Below the pieces are notes generated by a model. It was not told where the DNA came from and did not search any database. It was given only the letters and a program-made list of their open reading frames with translations. A stretch of DNA of 11,486 nt from Gammaproteobacteria bacterium (GTDB taxonomy: Bacteria; Pseudomonadota; Gammaproteobacteria; J044): assembly GCA_003696465.1 (NCBI GenBank), contig RFHG01000550.1, positions 1 to 11,486 of the forward strand, written 5' to 3'. This document shows positions 1-6,543 of the stretch, piece after piece (within the stretch, counting starts at the first letter, position 1; each line of letters opens with the position of its first letter). A program made the translations under genes and the position numbers.

Positions 1-193
1 AGACCCGGGGGCCGGCAAGGGATGCCGGCCAGTTCATCGTCGGGCATGGAAGCCCGTCGATGAACCCCCGCAGCGATGCGTTCGCGGACGGGTACCCGCG
101 CAAGCGGGCACGGGCCCGGGGTGCCCTTTCTTTGCCCACTTTCTTTGGGCAAGCAAAGAAAGTGGGGCGCGCTCGCGCCAGCGAGTGTGCAAT
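1..193 (-). repeat. Left copy of a multi-hairpin intergenic repeat (inverted relative to right copy)
   Basis: This stretch is nearly identical to the reverse complement of 11273-11463, with a few substitutions and small indels. It is a chain of hairpins. The first has an 8-bp stem (10-17 with 23-30, loop AGGGA). The second pairs 32-45 with 52-65 over 13 of 14 positions, with one T-T mismatch. The third is CCCGC/GCGGG (95-99 with 104-108, loop GCAA). The fourth is a perfect 13-bp stem (135-147 with 154-166). The fifth is CTCGC/GCGAG (172-176 with 181-185). An alternative stem, TTGCCC (132-137) with GGGCAA (147-152), would compete with the 13-bp one. The element lies beyond the 3' end of the M48 protease gene and reads in the same direction as that gene. 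It starts at the first base of the window, so it may continue outside. Short open frames in it are not believable genes. Confidence 0.9.
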
Positions 194-356
194 GTTTTCC
201 AAACGCGTGCCCGCGCAGCGGGTACGAAACCTGCGGTCGTCAGTTCTGCATGAACAAATGGGGCTGAGTTTGACCGACATTCAAAATTGAATTGCGTGCA
301 TGCGAGCAAGCGCGCTTCGGGCCTTTCACGGACTCGGATGCTCGCTACTGCACTTG
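194..356. other. Non-coding spacer between repeat and M48 gene, with a stray repeat module
   Basis: No credible gene is seen here. Bases 206-225 carry CGTGCCCGC and GCGGGTAC around a short loop. This resembles one hairpin module of the flanking repeat (about 91-112) in the opposite orientation, so it may be a decayed fragment. An AT-rich inverted repeat, ATTCAA/TTGAAT with a two-base loop, occupies 279-292. A longer-range pair, GCGAGCA (302-308) with TGCTCGC (339-345), lies just past the stop of the M48 gene. It could form a structure at the transcript end, but no U-tract follows, so I do not call a terminator. Confidence 0.5.
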
Positions 357-1220
357 TCAGCGCGCGCGCAGACGAGCCTGAATGCGCGCAAAGCGCTCCT
401 CGCCCAATGCGCCGGGCAGGCCATCGAAGCGCTCGCCCATGGCCTGCTCCAGATGTTCCAGCCGGTCCTGGGGCAGGGGGTGGGTCTTGAACAGCAGGGC
501 CAGCCGGCTGTCTTCGGCACTGATGGCATCCAGTGTCTGCAGGGCCGAGGGCAGGCCGAAGGGGTCATAGCCTCCCCGGCTGGCCAGGACCACGCCCATG
601 CGGTCGGCCTGGTATTCATCCTTCTTGTCCAGGCCCTTTACATAGAGATCCTGCGAGGCATTGACGGCGAATTCGACCATCTCGCGGTTGTCGTCGTCAG
701 CCGTGGCCTTGAGCACCGAGCCGATGACCTGCATGTAGCCCTGATCCTGCAGTGCCTTGAGGTGGTGTTTGGCGACCACATGGCCGATCTCGTGCGAGAG
801 CACGCCGGCCAGTTCGGCCTCGTTGCGCAGGATCTCGAACAGACCACGGGTCACAAGCACATAGCCGCCCGGCATGGCGAAGGCGTTGACATCGGCATCA
901 TCGGTGACGCCGAAGGTCCAGGGCAGGTCGGGGCGCTCGCTCTGCAGGGCCAGCCACCGGCCCAGCCGGTTGACATAGTCCTGCAGCTCCGGGTCGTCGA
1001 CCAGCGGTGCGGCGCCGAGCAGATGGGCGGCGAGGTCGCGGCCAATGGTGGCCTCGTCCTCGGGCTTCATGTTGTGGGCACTGAGGATACTGGTCACACC
1101 CTTGGCCAGGGCGCCAATATCGAGGTTTTGCAGGTCGAGCTTGAAGGCCAGGGCGATGGCGGGCACCAGGGCCAGGGTGACCAGCGTGCCAAGCAGCATG
1201 GGGCGAATACGAACAGGCAT
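357..1220 (-). CDS. M48 family zinc metalloprotease, exported or membrane-anchored
   Basis: This 287-residue protein is a predicted M48 zinc endopeptidase, a family whose periplasmic members (BepA, LoiP/YggG) degrade or help fold envelope proteins. The catalytic motif HEIGH is at residues 143-147 (zinc ligands H143 and H147, general base E144). The third ligand is E202 in the DEYQAD segment. A conserved H247 lies in a KTHPLPQDR segment before the C-terminus. A hydrophobic stretch at about 8-25 is a signal peptide or anchor, so the enzyme probably acts in the periplasm. No TPR repeats follow the protease domain, unlike BepA. The ATG shares one base with the stop of the upstream SH3-like gene (TGATG), and a strong Shine-Dalgarno sequence lies 8 nt before it, so the start is well supported. 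It is the last gene of the cyclase/SH3/M48 operon. The family call is secure; the substrate is unknown. Confidence 0.9.
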   Translation of the reverse strand: MPVRIRPMLLGTLVTLALVPAIALAFKLDLQNLDIGALAKGVTSILSAHNMKPEDEATIGRDLAAHLLGAAPLVDDPELQDYVNRLGRWLALQSERPDLPWTFGVTDDADVNAFAMPGGYVLVTRGLFEILRNEAELAGVLSHEIGHVVAKHHLKALQDQGYMQVIGSVLKATADDDNREMVEFAVNASQDLYVKGLDKKDEYQADRMGVVLASRGGYDPFGLPSALQTLDAISAEDSRLALLFKTHPLPQDRLEHLEQAMGERFDGLPGALGEERFARIQARLRAR

Positions 1221-1771
1221 CAGAACAGCTCCTCCTCTTCGTCGTCCTCGGTTGCGGCCGGGGCGGCCGGCGGCTCGAGGTAGTCCATGGGGCGGGCCTC
1301 GATGCCTGCCTCGCGGGCGAAGGCCAGGGCCTCATCCCTGCTGGCGCGGTGGCGCTCCATCTTCCTTACCTCGGCGGGTGCCGGTTTGGCGTCACGGATG
1401 TCTTCCTCGCTGAGGCCGCGCACGCCGGTGGCCACCACGGTGCCCTGACTGCCGCTGCGCATGAAGCTGGCCAGGGCCGAGATTCCGCTTGCCCCCTGCT
1501 TGCGGTCGGCCGTACCAAGGCGCACGCTCAGCATGCGCACCCAGCCGTCATGCCCGCTGTCGGGCAGGTGCACGTGGTACCAGCCTCCCCGACGCTGGCG
1601 AATGTCCAGACGCACGCCCTGTCTGAGCAGTGCCAGTTTCCGCGCGCCGTAGGCGGGGCGATCGTAGAGCGGGGTGTCGCGGCGCACGGTGGCCGGATCC
1701 CCGGCCAGCGCTGTCTGGATGGGCAGGAACGCGAGTAGCAGCAAGGGGAGCAGGGCGTATGCAGGGCGCAT
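1220..1771 (-). CDS. Secreted SH3-like domain protein of unknown function
   Basis: This 183-residue protein has an N-terminal signal peptide (hydrophobic 9-20, likely cleavage near ALA-GD at about 23-24). A bacterial SH3-like domain follows at about 26-85. Its features are a TPLYDRP segment typical of SH3 domains that follow signal peptides, then RQGVRLDI, a GGWYHVHLP segment and GWV. The rest is poorly conserved to the eye: a glycine/serine-rich middle, a charged region and a very acidic C-terminus (EDDEEEELF). I chose the ATG at 1771 because GGAG lies about 11 nt upstream and it falls one base after the cyclase stop (TGA-A-ATG). An in-frame ATG at 1792 would add seven residues and overlap the cyclase gene. 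Bacterial SH3-like domains often bind peptidoglycan or partner proteins. Its position between a sensor cyclase and a metalloprotease suggests an envelope role, but the function is unknown. Confidence 0.75.
   Translation of the reverse strand: MRPAYALLPLLLLAFLPIQTALAGDPATVRRDTPLYDRPAYGARKLALLRQGVRLDIRQRRGGWYHVHLPDSGHDGWVRMLSVRLGTADRKQGASGISALASFMRSGSQGTVVATGVRGLSEEDIRDAKPAPAEVRKMERHRASRDEALAFAREAGIEARPMDYLEPPAAPAATEDDEEEELF
1229..1237 (-). promoter_or_regulatory. Shine-Dalgarno for the M48 gene inside the upstream coding sequence
   Basis: On the minus strand this reads GAGGAGGAG, 8 nt before the M48 ATG. The same bases encode the consecutive glutamates in the acidic tail of the SH3-like protein, so one stretch serves as both protein tail and ribosome-binding site. 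It fixes the M48 start and implies translational coupling. Confidence 0.75.
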
Positions 1772-1772
1772 T

Positions 1773-3626
1773 TCACTTTCTCTCCGGTTCATAGACGGTT
1801 ACGGGCTCCGTCCTTCCCTTGACCGCGTGGCTTCCATGCGCATGGAAACGGAATCGGTCGGCACAGCGCTGCATCGTGTCCTCGGAGACGAGGATACGGG
1901 CAATGCCCTTGGTCAGTCCTTCGAGGCGGCTGGCCAGGTTCACCGTGTCTCCTATGGCAGTGTAGTCCTTTCGCGTTTCCGAACCAATGAAACCGACTAC
2001 TGCGGGACCGGTATGCAGGCCGATGCCAATGTCGAACTCGATGCCCTGCGCGGCCAGTTCGGCCTGGAAGCGCTTGAGGTTGTCCACCATTTCCAGGGCT
2101 GCCTCGATGGCATGACAGGCCTGGTCCGGATCGTCTTCCGGCGCGCCCCAGAAGGCCATGATGGCATCGCCGATGAACTTGTCCAGGGTGCCGCCATGGC
2201 GAAAGATGGTCTCTACCTGGAGGCTGAAGTAGCGGTTGAGCAAATCTACGACTTCCTCCGGCCGCCGCTGTTCCGACAGGGTGGTGAAACCGCGGATGTC
2301 CGAGAACAGTACGGTGAGCGTGACCGACTTGCCGCTCAGGTCGTCCATGGTCTGGCCCTGACGCACCAGCCGCTCGACCACGCGCGGGTCCATGGTGCGC
2401 TTGAATTCGGCCTCGGTGATCCGGCGTCGCCGACGTTCTTCCAAGTATTGCGCCAGCCCGCCAATGAGGTAATAGAGCCAGGCAAACAGCAGCGGCGTAA
2501 GCAGAAACAGCACCCGATCCTGCTGCAGCGCCAGCCACTGGCCCAGCAGTATCAGCAGGGTCAGTGCCAGCAGGGCGATGCCGATCGCGCCCGGATGCAG
2601 CTGGCGCTGGAAGGCCAGCATCAGCAGTGCCAGCAGTGCCACGGCCAATACGGCACCGAGCCATTCCGGCCCCTCGTGCAGCCACTGCCCACGCGTCAGG
2701 TTGCTGAGTGCGGTGGCCAGGATCTCCACGCCCGGATACAGGCTGTCGAGCGGAGTGACGCGAAGGTCGTGCAGTCCGGCCGCGCTGGCACCGATAATGA
2801 TGATCCTGTCGCGGATGGACTGCGGATCCAGACCCGGGCCTTCGGCGGCGGTCAGGGCCTCGTACACGTCGCTGTACGAGCGGTGTTCAAAGGCATGGGG
2901 GCCGGCACCCATCCAGCGCAGGCGAAAACGCGCGAGTTCCAGGGGCACGTCATGGCCCAGGTCGGTGGCGACCCGGGCGGCCATGGAGGGAATGCGCCAG
3001 CCATGGGCATCCAGCCAGCCGATGTAATGCCGACCCACCCCGTCCGGGTCTTCCTCGAAGTTGATCAGCCCCAGCCGCCAGGCTGCAGGGGCCACCGCAT
3101 CGGGCAGGGTGAGCGCCACGCGCGCCTCCGGGTCGGCCGCGGCGGTGGGTACGAAGCCGAGCTGCGTACCGAACTGCGCCAATGGCAGGCCATTGGCATC
3201 GTTTTCGGGAGGCAGGCGCAGCATCGGCAGATAGACGTGGTCGGTGGCCGCAAGCACTTCCGAGAAGTACCGGTCGCTGTCGGGGTTGTCGCGGTCGCGG
3301 TCGGTAAACAGGATGTCGAAGACGATGGCTGCCGGCTGCAGTGCGGCCAGACCTTCCACCAGTTCGGCATGGATGGCGCGTGGCCAGGGGTAACGGCCCA
3401 CGGACTCGTTCATGCGTGCCAGGCTGCGTTCATCGATGTCTATGATGAGGATTTTCGGATCGGCAGGTTGGCTCGCCGCCGTGTGGCGCACCAGTACATC
3501 CATCCAGCGTTCTTCAAGGGTCTGCAACAGGTGGAACCGCAGGCCCTCGGCAAGGGCCAGCAACAACAGCACGCCGCCGATGAACAGCAATGGCCGGTAT
3601 CTTCCTGAAGCGGTGGCTTGCGACAT
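1773..3626 (-). CDS. CHASE2-domain class III adenylate cyclase
   Basis: This 617-residue membrane sensor should convert ATP to cAMP in the cytoplasm in response to an extracytoplasmic signal. A transmembrane segment at about 11-27 leads into a CHASE2 sensor domain (about 30-315; ILIIDIDERSLA at 59-70, DGVGRHY near 195-201, and an IIIIGASAAGL segment near 275-285). Three more membrane helices follow (about 322-340, 347-367, 372-394). The catalytic domain is at about 430-615. Metal-binding aspartates are D443 (FSDIRGFT) and D487 (KFIGDAIMAFWG). K483 and T556 occupy the adenine-selecting positions, and N563 and R567 lie in TVNLASRLEG. A Lys/Thr pair is known from cyanobacterial adenylate cyclases, so cAMP rather than cGMP is expected. 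The ATG at 3626 has only a weak AGGG just upstream. The gene heads an operon with the SH3-like and M48 genes. The family is certain; the signal is unknown. Confidence 0.93.
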   Translation of the reverse strand: MSQATASGRYRPLLFIGGVLLLLALAEGLRFHLLQTLEERWMDVLVRHTAASQPADPKILIIDIDERSLARMNESVGRYPWPRAIHAELVEGLAALQPAAIVFDILFTDRDRDNPDSDRYFSEVLAATDHVYLPMLRLPPENDANGLPLAQFGTQLGFVPTAAADPEARVALTLPDAVAPAAWRLGLINFEEDPDGVGRHYIGWLDAHGWRIPSMAARVATDLGHDVPLELARFRLRWMGAGPHAFEHRSYSDVYEALTAAEGPGLDPQSIRDRIIIIGASAAGLHDLRVTPLDSLYPGVEILATALSNLTRGQWLHEGPEWLGAVLAVALLALLMLAFQRQLHPGAIGIALLALTLLILLGQWLALQQDRVLFLLTPLLFAWLYYLIGGLAQYLEERRRRRITEAEFKRTMDPRVVERLVRQGQTMDDLSGKSVTLTVLFSDIRGFTTLSEQRRPEEVVDLLNRYFSLQVETIFRHGGTLDKFIGDAIMAFWGAPEDDPDQACHAIEAALEMVDNLKRFQAELAAQGIEFDIGIGLHTGPAVVGFIGSETRKDYTAIGDTVNLASRLEGLTKGIARILVSEDTMQRCADRFRFHAHGSHAVKGRTEPVTVYEPERK

Positions 3627-3673
3627 GCCCTGAGCGTAGCACCGGTACCGATTCAGGCAAAGCCTTGAAGTCG

Positions 3674-3702
3674 GTTGAACTCGTGCACGCGGAACGGGTC
3701 AA
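3674..3702 (-). promoter_or_regulatory. Weak sigma-70-like promoter candidate for the cyclase operon
   Basis: In the 105-bp divergent gap before msrP, the minus strand reads TTGACC (3702-3697, 5 of 6 to the -35 consensus), a 17-nt spacer and TTCAAC (3679-3674, only 3 of 6 to the -10). Start of transcription would fall about 40 nt before the cyclase ATG. The poor -10 keeps confidence low. Confidence 0.22.
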
Positions 3703-3718
3703 CAATCATGATTCTTTC

Positions 3719-3723
3719 AGGAG
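3719..3723 (+). promoter_or_regulatory. Shine-Dalgarno that fixes the msrP start
   Basis: AGGAG lies 8 nt before the ATG at 3732. It selects this start over an in-frame ATG at 3675, which would add 19 residues ahead of the twin-arginine signal. Confidence 0.75.
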
Positions 3724-3731
3724 TTGTGCAC

Positions 3732-4688
3732 ATGCTGATCCGCATTCCCCGCCGTTCCGAGCCCAGGTCATCCGAGATCACGCCCGAATCGGTATGGCGG
3801 GAGCGGCGCCGTTTCGTCGAGGCCATGGGCCTGTCGGGCATTGCCCTGGCGGCACCCGGGTTGGCCGCAGCGGCCCACCGGCAGGACGCGCTCAGGGTGC
3901 TGAAGGGTGTGCATCCTTCCCAATGGAAGGTGGACGAGCCGGTCAATTCCTTCAAGGACATTACCCATTACAACAATTTCTACGAGCTGGGCACCGACAA
4001 GCGGGATCCGGCCCGTTTTGCGCGCCATCTGAAGACCAGGCCATGGAGCGTCGTGGTGGATGGACTGTGCGAGAAGCCGACCCGCTTCGACATCGAGGAT
4101 ATTCTGTCCTCATTCCCGCTGGAGGAACGCATCTACCGCCTGCGCTGCGTGGAGGCCTGGTCGATGGTGATCCCCTGGGTCGGCTTTCCGCTCTCGGCAC
4201 TGCTGGATCGGGTCAGGCCGCTGTCCAGTGCCCGCTATGTGGCGTTCGAGAGCATCTACGACCCGAAAATGCTGCCGGGGCAGAAACGCCGGGTATTGGA
4301 CTGGCCCTATCGCGAAGGGTTGCGCATGGACGAGGCCCGTCATCCTCTGACTCTCCTTGCCGTGGGGCTCTATGGCAAGGAACTGCCGGGCCAGAACGGT
4401 GCGCCCATCCGCCTGGTGGTACCCTGGAAGTACGGTTTCAAGAGCATCAAGTCGATCGTGCGTATCAGGCTGGTCGACAAGCAGCCCCCCACTACCTGGA
4501 ACCTCATTGCCCCCGAGGAATACGGCTTCTATGCCAATGTGAATCCCGAGGTCGATCATCCGCGCTGGTCGCAGAAAAAGGAGCGGCGCATCGGTGAGTT
4601 TCTGCGCCGCAAGACCCTGATGTTCAACGGTTACGAGGAGGAAGTGGCCTCGCTGTATGCGGGCATGGATCTCAACCGCTACTACTGA
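3732..4688 (+). CDS. msrP: MsrP, periplasmic protein-methionine-sulfoxide reductase, molybdenum catalytic subunit
   Basis: MsrP (formerly YedY) reduces oxidised methionines in periplasmic proteins using a molybdopterin cofactor, with electrons from MsrQ. The 318-residue product has a twin-arginine signal: R-R-R-F at 25-28, then a hydrophobic stretch (about 32-44) and AAAA near 45-48, so it should be exported folded by Tat. The fold is a sulfite-oxidase-type molybdopterin domain. The molybdenum ligand is C139 in RLRCVEAWSMV, a signature of this family. Other conserved stretches are HYNNFYELG (79-87), the IYDP segment (175-178), PIRLVVPWKYGFKSIK (225-240) and a C-terminal GMDLNRYY. The start is supported by AGGAG 8 nt upstream and alignment of the signal with known MsrP proteins. 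The stop overlaps the msrQ start by one base (TGATG), the usual msrPQ arrangement. In E. coli msrPQ responds to hypochlorous acid through HprSR; no such regulator lies here. Confidence 0.95.
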   Translation: MLIRIPRRSEPRSSEITPESVWRERRRFVEAMGLSGIALAAPGLAAAAHRQDALRVLKGVHPSQWKVDEPVNSFKDITHYNNFYELGTDKRDPARFARHLKTRPWSVVVDGLCEKPTRFDIEDILSSFPLEERIYRLRCVEAWSMVIPWVGFPLSALLDRVRPLSSARYVAFESIYDPKMLPGQKRRVLDWPYREGLRMDEARHPLTLLAVGLYGKELPGQNGAPIRLVVPWKYGFKSIKSIVRIRLVDKQPPTTWNLIAPEEYGFYANVNPEVDHPRWSQKKERRIGEFLRRKTLMFNGYEEEVASLYAGMDLNRYY

Positions 4689-5332
4689 TGTCCAAACGTA
4701 GCCTTATTGATCGCATACTCGGCGGGCGCTGGCTGAAACCGGCTGTCTTCGTCGCGGCCCTGCTGCCATTGGGCTGGCTGATCTTCGATGCCCTGCGTGG
4801 CGAGCTTGGGGCGAATCCTATCGAGGAGGTCATTCATCGAACGGGCCTGTGGGCCTTGCGCCTGCTGCTGCTCACGCTGGCCATGAGTCCGCTGCGCCGG
4901 TTGACGGGGCGGGGCGAATGGTTGCGCCTGCGACGCATGCTGGGTCTGTTTGCCTTCTTCTATGCCACCCTGCACCTGCTCTCCTGGGTGGTGCTGGACC
5001 AGTTCTTCGACTGGCCGATGATGCTGGAAGAAATCCTGCGTCATCCCTACATCACCGTGGGCATGGCTGCCTGGCTGCTGCTGGTACCGCTGGCCGTGAC
5101 CTCCACCCAGGGCATGATGCGACGTCTGGGGCGGCGCTGGAAGGCCTTGCACAGTCTGGTGTATGTGATTGCCGTGCTGGGCGTGTTGCACTTCGTCTGG
5201 CTGGTCAAGGCCGATGTACGTGAACCCCTGATCTACCTTGCCATTCTGGCCGTGCTGCTGGTGCTGCGGCTGGATCAGCGCTTCGGGGCGCGCTTGATCT
5301 CCTCGCGTTCCAGGTACAGCACGCAGCGCTGA
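4688..5332 (+). CDS. msrQ: MsrQ, haem-containing membrane subunit of the MsrPQ system
   Basis: MsrQ (formerly YedZ) is an inner-membrane haem b protein that passes respiratory-chain or flavin-derived electrons to MsrP. The 214-residue product has about six hydrophobic helices: roughly 17-34, 52-68, 84-102, 118-138, 154-172 and 178-195. Histidines at H96 (ATLHLLSW), H155 (KALHSLVYV) and H168 (VLHFVW) sit where the family has its haem-binding residues. Length and motifs match the ferric-reductase-like YedZ family. Its ATG shares a base with the msrP stop and no strong Shine-Dalgarno precedes it, so translation is probably coupled. The last 58 bp overlap the end of the convergent PilZ gene, so the C-terminal tail (from about residue 196) and the PilZ protein's tail share DNA on opposite strands. 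I see no terminator after it. Confidence 0.94.
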   Translation: MSKRSLIDRILGGRWLKPAVFVAALLPLGWLIFDALRGELGANPIEEVIHRTGLWALRLLLLTLAMSPLRRLTGRGEWLRLRRMLGLFAFFYATLHLLSWVVLDQFFDWPMMLEEILRHPYITVGMAAWLLLVPLAVTSTQGMMRRLGRRWKALHSLVYVIAVLGVLHFVWLVKADVREPLIYLAILAVLLVLRLDQRFGARLISSRSRYSTQR

Positions 5333-5982
5333 ATTTCGCGCCGGGCCGGGGGTTCCAGTCGCAGGAAGCGGCAGCCGACCCGCTTCTTGTTCAGCTCGGG
5401 CACCTCGGACTGGTGGCGTACCTCCAGATCGCACTGGATGGTGCGCTTGTTGGGCAGGATGATGGTGGCGTTCATCAGGATCTCGCCGGTGTGGAAGTGA
5501 CTGTGCCCGGGAAAGAGGATGCCCAGCCCGCCCAGTGAGAGGTCGTGCACCTGTCCCTCCACCCTTTCCTCGATGCGCACGGCAGAACGCAGTTCCCGCG
5601 CCACCCGCACGCGGTAGTCCTCGCGTTTCTGTTCGTAAAAAATGCGTTCGGGGTAGGCCAGCACATAGTAGGAGATGCCGTCCTTGCTGTCGTGATGGAC
5701 CAGCTGGCTGCTGAAACTGGTACGGATGCCGTCGAGCAGGGCGTGGCAACGGATGTGCTTCTCTTCGATCAGTCGCTGGTGCCCCTCCTCGGGTGTCAGC
5801 TCGTCCAGGACCAGGCGTTCGCGGTCCGGGAACACGGCCAGCACGGCAGTGGCGTAGGTCTGGCTTTCGTCATCGCCGACCACGGCAGTGATGAGCGCGC
5901 GCCGGTTCATCAGGCCCTCCAGCGTGTGGGTAATGCCGGTGCGGCCCTCGATACGGCGGCTGTTCTGCTTGTATTCGGCCAT
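5275..5982 (-). CDS. ycgR: PilZ-domain flagellar brake protein (YcgR/FlgZ type), c-di-GMP receptor
   Basis: YcgR-type proteins bind c-di-GMP and then slow or bias the flagellar motor. The 235-residue protein has an N-terminal YcgR-type domain (about 10-112) and a C-terminal PilZ domain (about 115-230). The c-di-GMP signature is intact: R120 and R124 in KREDYRV (RxxxR) and D147, S149 and G152 in HDLSLGG (DxSxxG). In Pseudomonas the orthologue FlgZ is encoded beside flgMN, as here. It lies 94 nt downstream of flgN and probably belongs to that transcript. The ATG at 5982 has no visible Shine-Dalgarno. An in-frame ATG at 5910 does (GGAGG at 5916-5920, 5 nt away) and would give 211 residues. I keep the longer form because residues 10-25 resemble the family's N-terminus. 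The 3' end overlaps msrQ by 58 bp. Confidence 0.9.
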   Translation of the reverse strand: MAEYKQNSRRIEGRTGITHTLEGLMNRRALITAVVGDDESQTYATAVLAVFPDRERLVLDELTPEEGHQRLIEEKHIRCHALLDGIRTSFSSQLVHHDSKDGISYYVLAYPERIFYEQKREDYRVRVARELRSAVRIEERVEGQVHDLSLGGLGILFPGHSHFHTGEILMNATIILPNKRTIQCDLEVRHQSEVPELNKKRVGCRFLRLEPPARREIQRCVLYLEREEIKRAPKR

Positions 5983-6076
5983 GCAGGGGGTGGATTCCGG
6001 TCAGGCGGCTTGGCGGGACTTTATCATTTCCGCGCCTGAATGACATGGACCGGAAGGACCATGCCAGGGATGGGCG

Positions 6077-6541
6077 TCAGGCCTTGCTGAGGAGGTGGCC
6101 GCCCGCTTCGTTGTGCAGTTTTCCGCAAGGGTCGTAGGTGCCCTCGCCGGTCTGCAGGTTGCCACGGAGGATGGACAGCGACTCCTGCAGATAGCGTTGC
6201 CCCAGCTCGACGATGCCACCGTTGACGCGATTTTCCCGTGCGCAGCGCTGCAGCTCTTCTGCCAGGGCGTGATAGCGCGCAGCCAGTTCGCCGCTGGGGT
6301 CGAGTCGGCTCAGGGTCTGCGGGATGTCAAGCCGGGCAGAAGGGGGCAGGGTGGCGCCAAGGGCCTGTTCCAGGGCCTGCATGCGTGGAAACAGGGCCTC
6401 CTTCTCGGCTACGGCCTGTTGCAGTGCCCGGGTGTTGTTGGCTTCAAGGGCCTTACGCTCGGCCTGCAGGACATCGAGCAGGCTGCGGGCCAGGGTCAGG
6501 CCCTCGTCCAGCAGTCGGGCGACCTGCTCGCGATTTGCCAT
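6077..6541 (-). CDS. flgN: FlgN, chaperone for hook-junction proteins
   Basis: FlgN is a small cytoplasmic chaperone that keeps the hook-filament junction proteins FlgK and FlgL soluble and delivers them to the flagellar type III export gate. The 154-residue product is almost wholly helical with coiled-coil character (about 1-80 and 86-130). It carries the family stretch NGGIVELGQRYLQESLSILRG at about 107-127, followed by a TYDPCG segment where relatives have TYxxxG. Length is close to the usual 140-160. It starts 2 nt after flgM stops and has GAGG 6-9 nt upstream, so flgM and flgN are clearly cotranscribed. Sequence conservation in FlgN is low, so the call rests on the helical pattern, this motif and the flgM neighbour together. 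Confidence 0.88.
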   Translation of the reverse strand: MANREQVARLLDEGLTLARSLLDVLQAERKALEANNTRALQQAVAEKEALFPRMQALEQALGATLPPSARLDIPQTLSRLDPSGELAARYHALAEELQRCARENRVNGGIVELGQRYLQESLSILRGNLQTGEGTYDPCGKLHNEAGGHLLSKA

Positions 6542-6543
6542 GT

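Noticed and set aside
302..345. Possible terminator after the M48 gene (GCGAGCA / TGCTCGC)
   Set aside because: The arms are 7 bp with a 30-nt loop and no U-tract follows.
300..1283. Long plus-strand open frame opposite the M48 gene
   Set aside because: It is antisense to a gene with an intact HEIGH motif, is low-complexity, and ends in a serine run that mirrors glutamate codons on the other strand.
1674..3608. 644-codon plus-strand open frame opposite the cyclase
   Set aside because: The minus strand encodes an intact CHASE2 cyclase. The antisense product is rich in Gln, His, Gly and Arg and has no recognisable domain.
4682..5749. Minus-strand frame opposite msrQ and overlapping ycgR
   Set aside because: Composition is low-complexity (Gln/His/Gly) and both overlapped genes have clear family motifs.
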